Source: Eutreptiella sp. 'Long Island Sound 2002' (Eukaryota; Euglenozoa; Euglenophyceae; Eutreptiales; Eutreptiaceae). Taken from it: DNA of 64,000 nucleotides. Location: positions 128,843,708-128,907,707 of the forward strand of contig OZ038381.1 in the NCBI GenBank assembly GCA_964036045.1. Direction: 5' to 3'. This document shows, piece by piece, positions 31,901-42,479 of this stretch. The notes below the pieces were generated by a model. That model saw nothing but the letters and a program-made list of their open reading frames with translations, had not been told where the DNA came from and ran no database searches. A program made the translations under genes and the position numbers. Within the stretch, counting starts at the first letter, position 1; each line of letters starts with the position of its first letter.

Positions 31901-32027
31901 TGATCGCGTCAACATCGATGACATTCGACGGTGATGCTCGAGGAGGTGGAGGTCGAGAGGAAGTTCGGGGCGTCCGGGATGTAGTACCGTAGGCGGAGGC
32001 TCCGGCGGTCGACCCGGAACCTCGCAT
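28903..32027 (-). pseudogene. Unrecognised extra ORF after pol (about 1000 codons)
   Basis: An ATG 38 bases past the pol stop opens a frame with a Ser/Pro-rich start and the acidic end WFDSDEDLACYMGCDD (to 31,383). A second frame then runs from about 31,540 to 29,500, broken only by stops (TGA at 30,530, TGA near 30,224, a TAG, TGA near 29,863). It has an Asn/Asp/Tyr-rich part (YYYNDDDEDYLPDAW) and then globular-looking sequence such as TINIDSWSGTAPFPYEMM, GVIRDLQKVCQTNDWLF and SKEYFNLFPFVGAANF. Two more shifts lead to FQYKCPVHGRPGDPNLRLL and a stop at 28,903. I recognise no family; no signal peptide, membrane helix or known env feature is evident. Strand and proximity suggest it belongs to the element. 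Confidence 0.55.
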
Positions 32028-32065
32028 GAGCTTTTCGAAAAACCACGCTGCAGAGAAGAGTAAGG

Positions 32066-32863
32066 TTACTCAGGGTGGAGTCGAAGAAACTCAAGGTACA
32101 CAGGATCCTCCTCTAGAGCTTTGCTCGACTCCAAAGACCATGTGTCGTCATCCCATTCACAACGGTACAGGAACGTGCGGCGCTTTTTAGATCCCACTGG
32201 ACGTCTAGCCAGGATCTTGAAAAGTCGAGGAGATTCTCCGGTTTTGACAGGGGGCATCGGGAACTTCCACACTGGCTGTCCCTCTCGATGGATGTAGGGC
32301 TTTATGCTGTCTCGATTGAAAACTCGCAACCCATCGAAGGGGGCAGGGTTGTCAAGTTTAACATTCTCGCCCTTGTTCAGTGCCTCGAGAGCTTTTTAAG
32401 GGCCGCACCAGACAACATGGAGTTTCCCTTTATGTCGATATTCCGGTACCAACACCCACCATCGTTCACCCACTTCAGGCACTCGAACGTGTCGGTCCAT
32501 TTGCAGAACCACATGCATCTGGTGTCGACGTTCCTGGGCAAGCATTGCACGCACAGAATCGAAGGTACGTTCCGCTGGTTGCATGTAATCATTCACGGTC
32601 GATAGCTCATGTGCATGAGAAGTCATTCCGGGAAAATCCAATGGAAAATGGGGTGTTCGTCCTTCATCTATCTCGAACAGAGATAGCCGAAGGCTATTGG
32701 ATGTCAGGTTGTTAAACTGAATCTCGGCGAACAGTAGGTCGACATCCCACTCGTTGTTACTGAAGATGCCATGTGTACGCAGGCGCTGAAGGATCGACTG
32801 GTTGCTGCGCTCCGCCAGGCCATTGCCTCGGGGATGGTTGGCTACCGTTTGGTGCATCTCCAT
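32066..32863 (-). pseudogene. pol: Integrase C-terminal part with chromodomain-like end
   Basis: The frame starts after the second catalytic region: NHPRGNGLAERSNQSILQRL supplies the Glu of the DDE triad. MLAQERRHQM and GERWWVLVP are typical of the following region. An in-frame TAA at 32,396-32,398 replaces one residue, then the same frame continues to RLFKILARRPVGS and FLYRCEWDDDTWSLES, which resembles a chromodomain or shadow of one, and stops at 32,066. The N-terminal half of integrase is in the next feature. Confidence 0.75.
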
Positions 32864-32950
32864 CTTGAAAAGCTCAGCTAACTCCTTCCACGCTTGGGAC
32901 TCGAACAGCTTGTCTCGATCGGAAACAATTTGTCGAGGGCATCCTTTCAG

Positions 32951-33667
32951 TCAAACCACTTCACGCAGGAACACATAGATAAGGTCGTCGGCTGTCATAT
33001 CCTTGCGACAAGGGATGAACATTCCACGCTTGGAGAATCGGTCGACCACAGTCATGATGGCGTCATGGCCCTTTGTGGTCGGCGGCAGTCCTGAAACCCA
33101 ATCCATGGACACACTGTGGCATTTGGTGTCGGGCACCGGTAATGGTCTTGGCACTCTGGCGGTGTCGACTCGCCTTGATTTAGCCGCTTGACACACATCA
33201 CAACTTAGGATGTATTGCCCGACGTAATGTCGGAGGTGCGAACAAACATAGTCGCGCTTGATCAGTGCCATGGTTCGAAGTACACCCGAATGTCCATAGA
33301 ACTCCGACTCCTGATGCATAGCCACAATCGAGGTCACGAGTGTTCGGAGGGCAAGCACACGCTTGTCCATTGTCGACAAATGGAAGAATTTGCCATCATC
33401 GAAGGACAACTTGGAATCGCGGAGTTGGTGTCGTGCCGCAGGGCTTTGAACCGCGACTTCGTAGATGTGCTTGGTACGTGGGTCGTCTCGATAGGCCGCT
33501 GCCCACACAGCTCTCGAAGTCAAGTCCTTGCACTGATAATGTCGATGTACTCGGCGATGTGTACCTTTAAGACTCGATGGGTATGGCGTGTTCGGCCCAA
33601 CCTTAGGCCAGGGAACTGATTGTAACGTGCCATCACGGTGACGTCGACAGCGAATGAGTTCCGCCAC
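32951..33667 (-). pseudogene. pol: Integrase N-terminal part, minus-strand element
   Basis: The zinc-binding region reads HQESEFYGHSGVLRTMALIK with CDVCQAAK about 30 residues on (HHCC). The first catalytic Asp is in VSMDWVSGLPPTTKGHDAIM, a classical Ty3/gypsy sequence. A stop follows FLREVV at 32,951, and the stretch to 32,863 carrying the second Asp is damaged. With the preceding RT frame, only 12 bases separate the two. Confidence 0.85.
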
Positions 33668-33679
33668 GGTCAGAGCATA

Positions 33680-35971
33680 TCAAAGTTCTTTGCCAAAAGT
33701 GACTCGAAGAGGGCGGTCCATGCTTACATCGGGAAGGTCGTCAGTGTCGGCAGGCATGTCCGGCTCGTTGCCAGCATCATCGAGATGCATGTCTGGTTGG
33801 AGTGAATCCTCAGCCATGATCTCGTTTGATGGTACTGGCTCCAGCTCCAGGTCCTCCGGCTCGACAGTTGTCGCGTCTGATGGTAGCGGCTCCAGGTCCT
33901 CTGGTTCCACGGCGGGCTCAGTGTCGAATTGGAGGGCTGGTTCCGCATGTTCGTCAGCATCAGGTTCCTTCCCCACGGAGCGTCCGCTTCGAAGCGAAAC
34001 GTACAGGTGGTCGTACGGCTGGGGCCACACCTCGTTGTGTGAGAATGAGTCTTCGAGTACATGTAGGAACTCATCGACAGGTTCTCCTTCCGGTGAAGCC
34101 GAATTCTTGACCAGGAAAATTACGAAAGCCCGTGTACGTGTGGCATTCTCGATTTCCATCAACTGTTGCGAAGTCAGGCGGGAGCAGGCGTCCGCCGCGG
34201 GATTCTCGAGGCCCGGTACATACCACAACGTCAGGTTGTATTCTTCGAGGAATTGGGACCATCGTGCTTGTCGTGGTGTCAGCGGTCGAGGACATGTCTT
34301 GAGATATCGAAGACTTTCGTGGTCAGTGTGCACGTGCACCTGCTGCGGTCCTCGAATGAGGTGAAACCACTGTTTCAAGGTTAATAAGATGTCCAAAAGC
34401 CCCTGTTCTCGAATCGGGTATCGAGTTTCGGCAGGTTGCATTTTCCGCGACATGAAGGCAATAGGTCGAAGATGTCCCTTGTACTTTCCATGCGCACATC
34501 GCTGCGCTAGCGTAGCACCCACGCAGTCTTTCGAAGCGTCTGTGTACAGGTGATACGGCTGTCGGGGGTCTATAGCACTGAGATGTGTGGCATTGATCAT
34601 CGCCTGCTTCAGCTTGTTGAAGGAAGCTTGATCTACGGCAGTGCATTCCCACTCGAAGTCTGCCTTAAACATCGCGGTCAGAGGGGCTGCGACAGCTTGG
34701 AACCCTTCGACAAACTGCTGGTAAAATCCACACAATCCAATGCATTGTCGAACTTCATGAGCCGTAGTTGGCGGAGGCCAACCTCGAATGACCTTGATCC
34801 TTTCGGGGTCCATGTGTACTCCATGTTTGTCGATGATGTATCCACAGAAGGGTACTCGACTCTGGAAGAACGTGGATCTATCGATGCAGGAAAAGAGCTG
34901 GTGTTGACGGAGTAGTTCATGTACCAAATCGAGATATCGTTGGTGTTCATCCGCATCCTTCGAGAAGACGAGGATGTCGTTGATGTACACCCATACAAAG
35001 ATCCCCAAGTGCTCTCGAATGACATCATTCACGACGCGTTGGAACGTCAATGGCTCATTACAGAGACCAAAGGGCATAACAACCCACTCGAAGGCGCTGA
35101 ATTGCGTGGTGAAGGCGGTTTTCGCGGTATCTTCGTCGTGGATTCGCATCTGGTGGAACCCACGAACATGGTTGATTTTTGAAAATACGGTGGAACCCCC
35201 CAGTGTACTCAAGATGGATTGGATCAATGGCAAAGGATACCGATCTCGAACAGTTCGCGTATTGGACGCTCCGTAGTCGACGCACATGCGCCATTTACCA
35301 TTCGCTTTCTTCACCAGCAGGCAACGCGCTCTGTATGGACTCGAGGATGGTCTGATCCGACCAGATCGATGCAACTTGTCCAATTGTCGTCGAAGTTCAT
35401 CTAGTTGGCTCGGATCCATTTTGTAAGGGTGTACCCACAGTGGACTGTCTTCCGAATCGAGGCGTATTCGATGATCTCTACCAGGTCGATACGGAGGTAG
35501 GTCTCCATACTCTGCTTTCTCCCGGTCGTAGAGGTCCGCCCACTTGTGTAATCGAATCGGCAGTTTGCGTCGAACGGGGTCAAGCCTGTCATTGTCATTG
35601 CTGGCTTGCATCTTGTACAATTGATCGACTGGCACTGCTGGTCGAGGCATGCGGCACAGAAATACTTGATCTCCCGTGAGATCAGCTCGACGGATCTCTC
35701 TTTTGAGTTTCGGCAACGAAATGTACTCAATCTCCATATCACTGAACTCCTCATCGGTGATACCATCTTCTGTTTTGGACTCATCGTACATGTCAGCACC
35801 GTGCTGAACGTGTGTCGACGAGTGTAGGTCGAAGCGTTCCTTGGCATGTGGGGTAGGATTCCCAACCGGACTCGCTTTTGAGGAAATGGATGAAAGTATC
35901 GAAAGAAGGTCCAGCTTTGAAGCGGCTTGAAACCGTAGCTGGGTGGAATGCCTTGATTCGCCAAAAGACAA
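33680..35971 (-). pseudogene. pol: RT and RNase H, catalytic Asp changed to Asn
   Basis: A 763-codon open frame, the longest intact part of this element. RT: SPLWVHPYKMDPSQLDELRR, SPYRARCLLVKK and MPFGLCNEPLTFQRV are standard. But motif A reads VFSKINHVRGFHQMRI where KID is normal, and motif C reads VYINDILVFSK where Y-x-D-D is required. RNase H follows with HLYTDASKDCVGATLAQ, AETRYPIREQ and VHTDHESL. A Glu/Asp/Pro-rich tail ends the frame. The Asn changes should abolish polymerisation. The upstream frame to the protease is shifted twice near 35.95-36.1 kb. No convincing ATG opens it. Confidence 0.88.
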
Positions 35972-36046
35972 CCGGTACGAATTCGAACCATGTTAGATGT
36001 CGGCGTACCGTTCCTTCCAGTTGACAGTTGGATTGTAGCTTCGAAG

Positions 36047-36274
36047 CTATGGTAGTCCAAGTACCACACCCGGCGAAATTTCCAAGACCTTGAAGTGATG
36101 ACGAAATACAAGTTCTCCAACTCGAACATAAACTCTCGTGTAGTACTGTACTTCGACTTGGACACCTCCGGCTGTCAAGATGTGTCCAGGGTTTGTCATT
36201 TTATAGAGGGGAAGTCGCGCCCTCTTTGCAGTCTGCATTGACATGAAGTCGCTGGTCGCTCCACAGTCGACCAA
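36047..36274 (-). pseudogene. pol: Retropepsin of the minus-strand element
   Basis: MVDCGATSDFMSMQTAKRA has the layout of a Ty3/gypsy protease active site, with Cys in place of the usual Ser/Thr after Asp (D-C-G). It is followed by ILTAGGVQVEV and EISPGVVLGLP; in the next frame, WYLDYHSFEATI completes the usual GLPWL-like end. A frameshift near 36,080 and another near 35,950 separate it from RT. Confidence 0.75.
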
Positions 36275-36533
36275 TAATTCTACAGAGGAGTCAAAGGAGT
36301 CTTCACGACATGCGCAAATGCGCCCTCGAACCGTGAACAGAGACGCATGCTCAGGTTCGGTTCCTTCGACGTTAACACCTCCAAGTGTCGAATTCTTTTC
36401 GAATTTATTGGTGCTGGTGTTGGTGTTCAGCTCTTCTCCAGGACGTCCACCACCAGGTCTTCGGAAATGTTTTCTAGGCCGTTGTGGACCTTTCTCTGCT
36501 TTTGGAGCGGGATCGAAACCGTCCCTTGCTATC

Positions 36534-37853
36534 TCAACTTAGATCTCGTCTCAGCGTGTTCGACCTTGATTCCCGACGCTCTCGTCCTCGGGATGGCGGT
36601 CGATTCTTTGGACAGTCACGGGCCAAGTGGCCTTGTTCACCACAATTGCAGCAACGCCTACTTTCTCCACCATCTTGGCGTCCACCATCTTGGCGTCCGA
36701 ACCGTTCATTACGACATTCACCAATGTAGGCATGTAGTTCTTCTCGGAGCTTGGCAATTGCATCGAGGTGCATCGGCTCTGGCACGGTCGAAGCCATGGG
36801 AGCTGCAGCTGGAGTCGGCATGGGGTTGACGTGCGGCGTTGGCATAGGGTTTGATGGGAACGTGGAAGTGGAAGTTGGTGGAACCATCATAGGCAGGGGT
36901 CATGACACCGCAGGACCCAGCGTATCTGATGTCGTTCTCGATGCGTTCTGTACCTCTTCGAGCTGATATCCGGCCGCAATGTAGGCTTCTGCGATGGTCT
37001 CTACCATGGTATCAAACCCAAATGGTCTACTAGAACGCCATCTCGAACGGACTTCAACGATGTACTGCCGACGAACAGCGTCATTCGACAAACCTTCAAC
37101 AAATCGAGAGTTGACGAGGTAACCCATCTGGAGGTCACTGGTGTTAACCTTCGACTTGATAACGCAAGTACGGAATTCTCTCACGTAGTGCCCATGTCGA
37201 GGAAACTCGCTTTCTTTCAAGCTCAACATTCTCGATAGATACACTGGCTCATGGGATATGCAATCGAAACGTTGGCCCAACACACGCATGAGCTCAAACC
37301 AGTCATCCTGTACAGCTTTCGTCAAACTATGATAGTACTCGGCAGCATCGCCTTCAAGGAGGAATGATATGCTTGTCACCTGATTGACGAGTAAGGTGAT
37401 ATCCGACAGGATGAAGGCTCGTAACAAATCCTCCTTCCAAGTTCGAAACTCTCCAGATCCAGGGCTCCCAGAGAACTTTTTAACCAGCTTATTCAAGCGC
37501 TCAACACGACGTCCCAGAATCTCTTGTGTTGGAGCACGCTGGACTGCAAATTGATGCGCTGGATGTGGGTCGAAGACAGGTGGTTGTGGAGGTGGTTGTT
37601 GTGGGGGGTGAGGTGAACTGCTCGGCGGTGCATACAGCGGTTGGTTTGAAAGAGACGGTGGTTGTGGTTGTAGCTGTGGTTGTGGTTGTGGAAACTGGAA
37701 GTTGTTCGAAGGTTGTTGGCTTGAAACTCGTAGGTAGGTAGATAGATGCCCTCCGTCGTGGAGAGGCGCCCCATGTTTCCCGCTGGCGTTGCCGCTGTGA
37801 CGAACAGGAAGAGGATCTGCGCTTGAAGAGGGGAGGCGGCTTACATCCCGCTA
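36534..37853 (-). pseudogene. gag: Gag of the minus-strand element
   Basis: One frame from about 37,853 to 36,534 with a single TGA at 36,900-36,902. The N-terminal part is Pro/Gln-rich (PQQPPPQPPVFDPHPAHQ), followed by RRVERLNKLVKKFSGSPG and a capsid-like segment (LLEGDAAEYYHSL, HGHYVREFRTCVIKSK, SRFVEGLSNDAVRRQYI). After the stop come a Pro-rich spacer and a zinc knuckle, CCNCGEQGHLARDC (C-X2-C-X4-H-X4-C), with an Arg-rich end. No ATG was found upstream of 37,496, where ATG (MNKLV in one reading) could start a shorter form. The TGA may derive from CGA. Confidence 0.82.
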
Positions 37854-38269
37854 GACCTGACTGGTGGCCCCCAACGAATCGGCCCCAAGCAACACCGGGA
37901 GGGCTGTTCGCCGCCAGCGTGACTGCTTGTCATGCCGGGAGGGTGTGCCCCCGTGCTTGCACACGTCCCCTCCTTTGGGAGGAACCCTAGGGGTTCACCG
38001 GGCTTCCTGGCGTATCCTGTTCCCAAGGCATGCATGCATGTTCTTGGTACTAGGGTTCCGAGGTGCTTGGGTGTCGCACGCTCCGCGTCGAGTCCCAAAG
38101 CAGCGCAGGCCTTAGGATGCAACCTTACCCCCGGTCTCCGGATCTCGTTTGGCCGGGTCACCTGCATGGCACGGGCTGCCTCAGTGCCCGGGCTATGGAC
38201 ACTGGGTTTTGTACTGTTGCGTGGCGCTTGCGTTTCGGTCTGGGTTGTGGTTGGGTTTTGGTTTCGGCT
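37854..38269. other. Junction DNA, no supported gene
   Basis: Composition becomes GC-rich at about 37,854, where the minus-strand element loses recognisable sequence. No matching LTR, terminal repeat or gene is visible up to the minisatellite. GCATGCATGCATG occurs near 38,030. Confidence 0.5.
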
Positions 38270-41200
38270 GCGCCCCGCCACTCCTGGCTTGGGTGTCGGG
38301 GCTTGTGTCTGCTTGTGTGCGCGCTTCGTTTGCACCCCGCCACTCCTAGCTGGGGTGTGCGGTGTGGCTGTGTGTGTTTGGGCTCGGGTTTCAGCTACGC
38401 CCCGCCACTCCTGGCTGGGGTGTTGGGGTGTGTGTGTGCTTTGGGCTTGTTCCGCCCGTACCCCGCCACTCCTGGCTGGGGTGTGCGGCGTGAGTGTGTG
38501 TGCTTGGGCTCGGGTTTTGGCTGCGCCCCGCCACTCCTGGCTGGGGTGTAGGGGTTTGTGTGTTCTTGTGTGCGCGCTCCGCTTGCACCCCGCCACTCCT
38601 GGCTGGGGTGTGCGGCGTGGGTGTGTGTGTTTGGCCTCGGGATTCGGCTACGCCCTGCCACTCCTGGCTGGGGTGTTGGGGTGTGTGTGTGGTTTGGGCT
38701 TGTTCCGCTTGTACCCCCCCACTCCCGGCTGGGGTGTGCGGTGTGAGTGTGTGTGCTTCGGCTCGGGTTTCGGCTGCGCCCCGCCACTCCTGGCTGCCGT
38801 GTCGGGGATTGTGTGTTCTTGTGTGCGCGCTCCGCTTGCACCCCGCCACTCCTGGCTGGGGTGTGCGGCGTGGGTGTGTGTGTTTGGGCTCGTGTTTCGG
38901 CTGCGTCCCGCCACTCCTGGCTGGGTTGGTGGGCTGTGCGTGTGCTGGTGTGCGTGTTCCCCTTGTACCCCGCCTCTCTTGGCTGGGGTGTACGGTGTGG
39001 GTGTGTCTATTTGGGCTGGGGTTTCGGCTGTGCCCCTCCAATCCTGGTTGGGGTGTGGGTGTGTGTGTGTGCTCCTGTGTGCGCTCTGCTTGCACCCCGC
39101 CACTCCTGGCTGGGGTGTGCGGTGTGGGTGTGGGTGTTTGGGCTCGGGTTTCGGCTGCGCCCTGCCACTCCTGGCTGGGGTGTGCGGCGTGGGTGTGTGT
39201 GTTTGGGCTCCGGTTTCGGCTGCGCCCCGCCACTCCTGGCTGGGGTGGTGGGGTGTGTGTGTGCTGGTGTGCGTGCTCCCCTTGTACCCCGCCGCTCCTG
39301 GCTGGGGTGTGCGGTGTGGGAGTGGGTGTTTGGGCTCGGGTTTCGGCTGCGCCCCGCCACTCCTCGCTGGGGTGTTGGGGTGTGCGTGTTTGTGTGCATC
39401 CTCCCCCTGTTCCCTGCCACTCCTGGCTGGGGTGTGCGGCGTGGTTGTGTGTGCTCGGGCTCGGGTTTTGGTTGCGCCCCGCCACTCCTGGTTGGGGTGT
39501 TCGGGTGTGTGTGTGCTGTTGTGCGCACTCTGCCTGTGGCACGCCACTCCTGGCTGGGGTGTGCGGTGTGGGTGTGTGTGTTTGGGCTCGGGTTTCAGCT
39601 GCGCCCCGCCACTCTTGGCTGGGGTGTTGGGGTGTGCGTGTTTGTTTGCATGCTCCCCTTGTACCCTGCCACTCCTGGCTGGGGTGTGCGGTGTGGGTGT
39701 GCGTGCTCTGGCTCGGGTCTCGGCTGCACCCCGCCACTCCTGGCTGGGGTGTTGGGGTGTGCGTGTTTGTGTGCGTGCTCCCCTTGTACCCCGCCACTCC
39801 TGGCTGCGGTGTGCGGCGTGGGTGTGCGTGCTTGGGCTGGGGTTTCCGCTGCGCCCCGCCACTCCTGGCCGGGGTGTTGGGGTGTTCGTGTTTGTGTGCA
39901 TACCCCCCCTGTTCCCTGCCACTCCTGGCTGGGGTGTCCGGCGTGGTTGTGTGTGCTCGGGCTCGGGTTTCGGTTGCGCCCCAGCACTCCTGGCTGGGGT
40001 GTTGGGCTGTGTGCGTGCTTGTGTGCCTGTTCCGCTTGTACCCCGCCACTCCTGGCTGGGGTGTGCGGCGTGGGTTTGTGTGCTTGGGCTCGGGTTTCGG
40101 CTGCGCCCCGCCACTCCTGGCTGGGGTGTTGGGCTGTGTGTGTGCTGGTGTGCGCGCTCCGCTTGTACCCCGCCACTCCTGGCTGCGGTGTGCGGCGTGG
40201 GTGTGTGCGCTTGGGCTCGGGTTTCGGCTGCGGCCCGCCACTCATGGCTGGGGTGTTGGGGTGTGCGTGTTTGTGTGCGTGCTCCCCTTGTACCCCGCCA
40301 CTCCTGGCTGGGGTGTGCGGCGTGGGTGTGCGCGCTTGGGCTGGGGTTTTGGCTGTGCCCCGCCACTCGTGGCTGGGGTGTTGGGGTTTGTGTCTGCTGG
40401 TGTGCGCGTTCCGCTTGTACCCCGCCATTCCTGGCTGGGGTGTGCGGCGTGGGTGTGTGTGCTTAGGCTCGGGTTTCGGCTGCGCCCCGCCACTTCTGGC
40501 TGGAGTGCTGGGGCGTGTGTTTGCTGGTGTGCGCGCTCCGCTTGTACCCCGCCACTCCTGGCTGCGGTGTGCGGCGTGGGTTTGTATGCTTGGGCTCAGG
40601 TTTCGGCTGCGCCCCAGCACTCCTGGCTGGGGTGTTGGGGTGTGGGTCTGTGTGTTTGGGCTCGGGTTTTGGCTACGCCCCGCCACTCCTGGCTGGGGTG
40701 TTGGGGTGTGTGCGTGTTTGTGTGCGTGCTCCCCTTGTACCCCGCCACTCCTGGCTGGGGTGTGCGGCGTGGGTGTGTGTGCTTGGGCTCGGGTTTCGGC
40801 TGCGCCCCGCCATTCCTGGCTGGGGTGTTGGGGCTTGTGTGTGCTGGTGTTCGCGCTCCGCTTGTACCCCGCCACTCCTGGCTGGGGTGTGCGGCGTGGT
40901 TTTGTGTGCTTGGGCTCGGGTCTCGGCTGCGCCCCGCCACGCCTGGCTGGGGTGTTGGGGTGTGTGTGTGCTGGTGTGCGCGCTCCGCTTGTACCCTGCC
41001 ACTCCTGGCTGGGGGGTGTGGTGTGGGTGTGTGTGTTTGTGTTCGGGTTTCGGCTGCGCCCTGCCACTCCTGGCTGGGGTGTTGGGGTGTGTGTGTGCTT
41101 GTGTACCTGTTCCGCTTGTACCCCGCCACTCCTGGCTGGGGTGTGTGGCGTGGGTGTGTGTGTTTGGGCTCGGGTTCCGGCTGTGCCCCGCCACTCCTGG

Positions 41201-41475
41201 CTGGGGTGTTCGGGCGTGTGTGTGCTGGTGTTCGCGCTCCGCTTGTACCCCGCCACTCCTGGCTGGGGTGTGCAGCGTGGGTGTGTGTGTTTGGGCTCGG
41301 ATTTCGGGTGCGCCCCGCTACTCCTGGCTGGGGTTCTTGGGTGTGTGCGTGCTGATTTGCGTGCTCCTCCTGTACCCCGCCACTCCTGGCTGGGGGGTGC
41401 GTTGTGGGTGTGCGTGTTCGTGCTCCGGTTTTGGCTCCGCCCCGCCACTCCTGGCTGGGGTGTTTGGTGTGTGGG
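38270..41475. repeat. GC-rich minisatellite, dimeric ~128-bp unit, about 25 copies
   Basis: Two half-units alternate. Both begin with CCCCGCCACTCCTGGCTGGG followed by GTGT. One (~65 bp) continues GCGGCGTGGGTGTGTG to TTTCGGCTGCG; the other (~62 bp) continues TGGGGTGTGTGTG to CGCTTGTA. The shared core can fold: GCCA pairs with TGGC around CTCC, then CCCC with GGGG past one bulged T. Because the lengths vary, several frames on both strands stay open for hundreds of codons; none is a gene. Confidence 0.95.
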
Positions 41476-42479
41476 TTGGCTGTTGCCTGGCACCTGTTCC
41501 TGTGCCGTGGTTTGTTGTGTGTTGTGCGCGCTGCCCGGGTTTGCGGCACCCGGTGGCCGTTGTGGCTTGGCACGTGTCCTCGTGCCGTGGTTGTGGGCAG
41601 CAGCGTGCCTCTCTGGCGTGCCTCCTGGCCCCGCGTTGGTGCACCGCGCCTCGTCAGGTCCGGTCGCTCCCGGTGCTCTGGTTGGCTTTCCCATCGCCGT
41701 GGTGCCTCTTCCCACCCCGGAGGCTTGCGCCCCCGCCTTTACTGGGTGGCTGCGCGGGGCACGCGGAGGCCGGCCGAGAACCGGGCTCATTCTGCCTGCC
41801 GCTGGCCCCCGCCGAGGGGCGCTGGGCTCGCTCCGCGTCGTACCCGTTCGGGGCCCCGCGATAGGGTTGTCCCTGGCGGGTCCCTCTGGCGTCGGTCTTG
41901 GGCTGCGTGCGCTGCGGTGTTTTGCGTGTGTGGACCTGGTCACTGACACGTCCGGTTTTTCGTACCACCCGTCCTTTGACAGGGGACTCGGCCGGTGCAC
42001 CGGGGCTGTTTCGTGTGGACGCCGACACCGCCCCTTTCGGGTCGCACACGCATGTCGCACATGCATGTCGCATGACGTACAAGCCAGCTCGACGTGCCAT
42101 GTCGCGACGAAAACCCCGCCGCCGCACGCCCGTTTACACCCTCTCTCTACGCAGGTTCAAAGGAGAAGGCCCAACGGGAGAGCATGGCGAGACGGCAAGG
42201 ACAAAGACCGAGACACGCAACAAAGCGGAGGCAGGGAAGAAGTGCATGTCAGGGAGAGGGGTAGAGGAAAGGGTAAAGAGCAACGAAGCCACGAAAGGAA
42301 CAAGGGGTAGCAAGCGGCCGAGCAAGGGGCGCGCACAGGGAAGGGGGCACGGCAGGCACACGGCGAGCACAACACCGCACCGAGACACCGGAGAGGGGAG
42401 CACCAGAGGAACAAGGGAAGAGCGGCACCACGCACCACGACACGCACGGCACAGATACCACACACACCGCACACACCCA
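41476..42479. other. Spacer between the two arrays, no supported gene
   Basis: GC-rich sequence without recognisable domain. 42,150-42,440 is purine-rich and Arg/Lys/Glu-coding in any frame. The last ~60 bases (CCACACACACCGCACACACC and on) resemble the end of a 418-bp satellite half-unit, so the array may begin near 42,440. Confidence 0.5.

Larger units (their letters stand above)
28395..37853 (-). mobile_element. Minus-strand Ty3/gypsy element with an extra 3' ORF
   Basis: On the minus strand, gag, protease, RT-RNase H and integrase follow from 37.85 to 32.07 kb. A further long frame (32.03-28.90 kb) comes next, then a polypurine tract and a TGTTA that would open the 3' LTR at 28,395. The 5' LTR is not found: sequence changes abruptly to GC-rich DNA at about 37,853. 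Stops and frameshifts throughout, and altered RT catalytic residues, make it inactive. Confidence 0.75.

Noticed and set aside
28903-32027. Envelope protein for the extra ORF after pol
   Set aside because: No signal peptide, transmembrane helix, furin-type site or Cys pattern could be seen, so no env claim is made.
37755-37800. TGGGGCGCC on the minus strand at about 37,773 as primer-binding site of the minus-strand element
   Set aside because: It lies within the open gag frame, no tRNA 3' end I know matches beyond the first bases, and no LTR precedes it.
28395-37853. Pair of LTRs for the minus-strand element
   Set aside because: The region beyond 37,853 does not resemble the sequence below 28,395; the 5' LTR is absent, so only one end is proposed.
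38270-41475. CRISPR-like array (short conserved repeats with variable spacers)
   Set aside because: Spacers are not unique: they alternate between two related types, and the context is a eukaryotic transposon cluster without cas genes.
37932-42310. Very long open frames (844, 953 and 1187 codons on plus, 616 and 823 on minus) over the minisatellite
   Set aside because: They exist in several frames and on both strands at once, follow the repeat period, and translate to monotonous Cys/Trp/Gly or Pro/Ser/Gln text. This is a by-product of a stop-poor GC-rich repeat.
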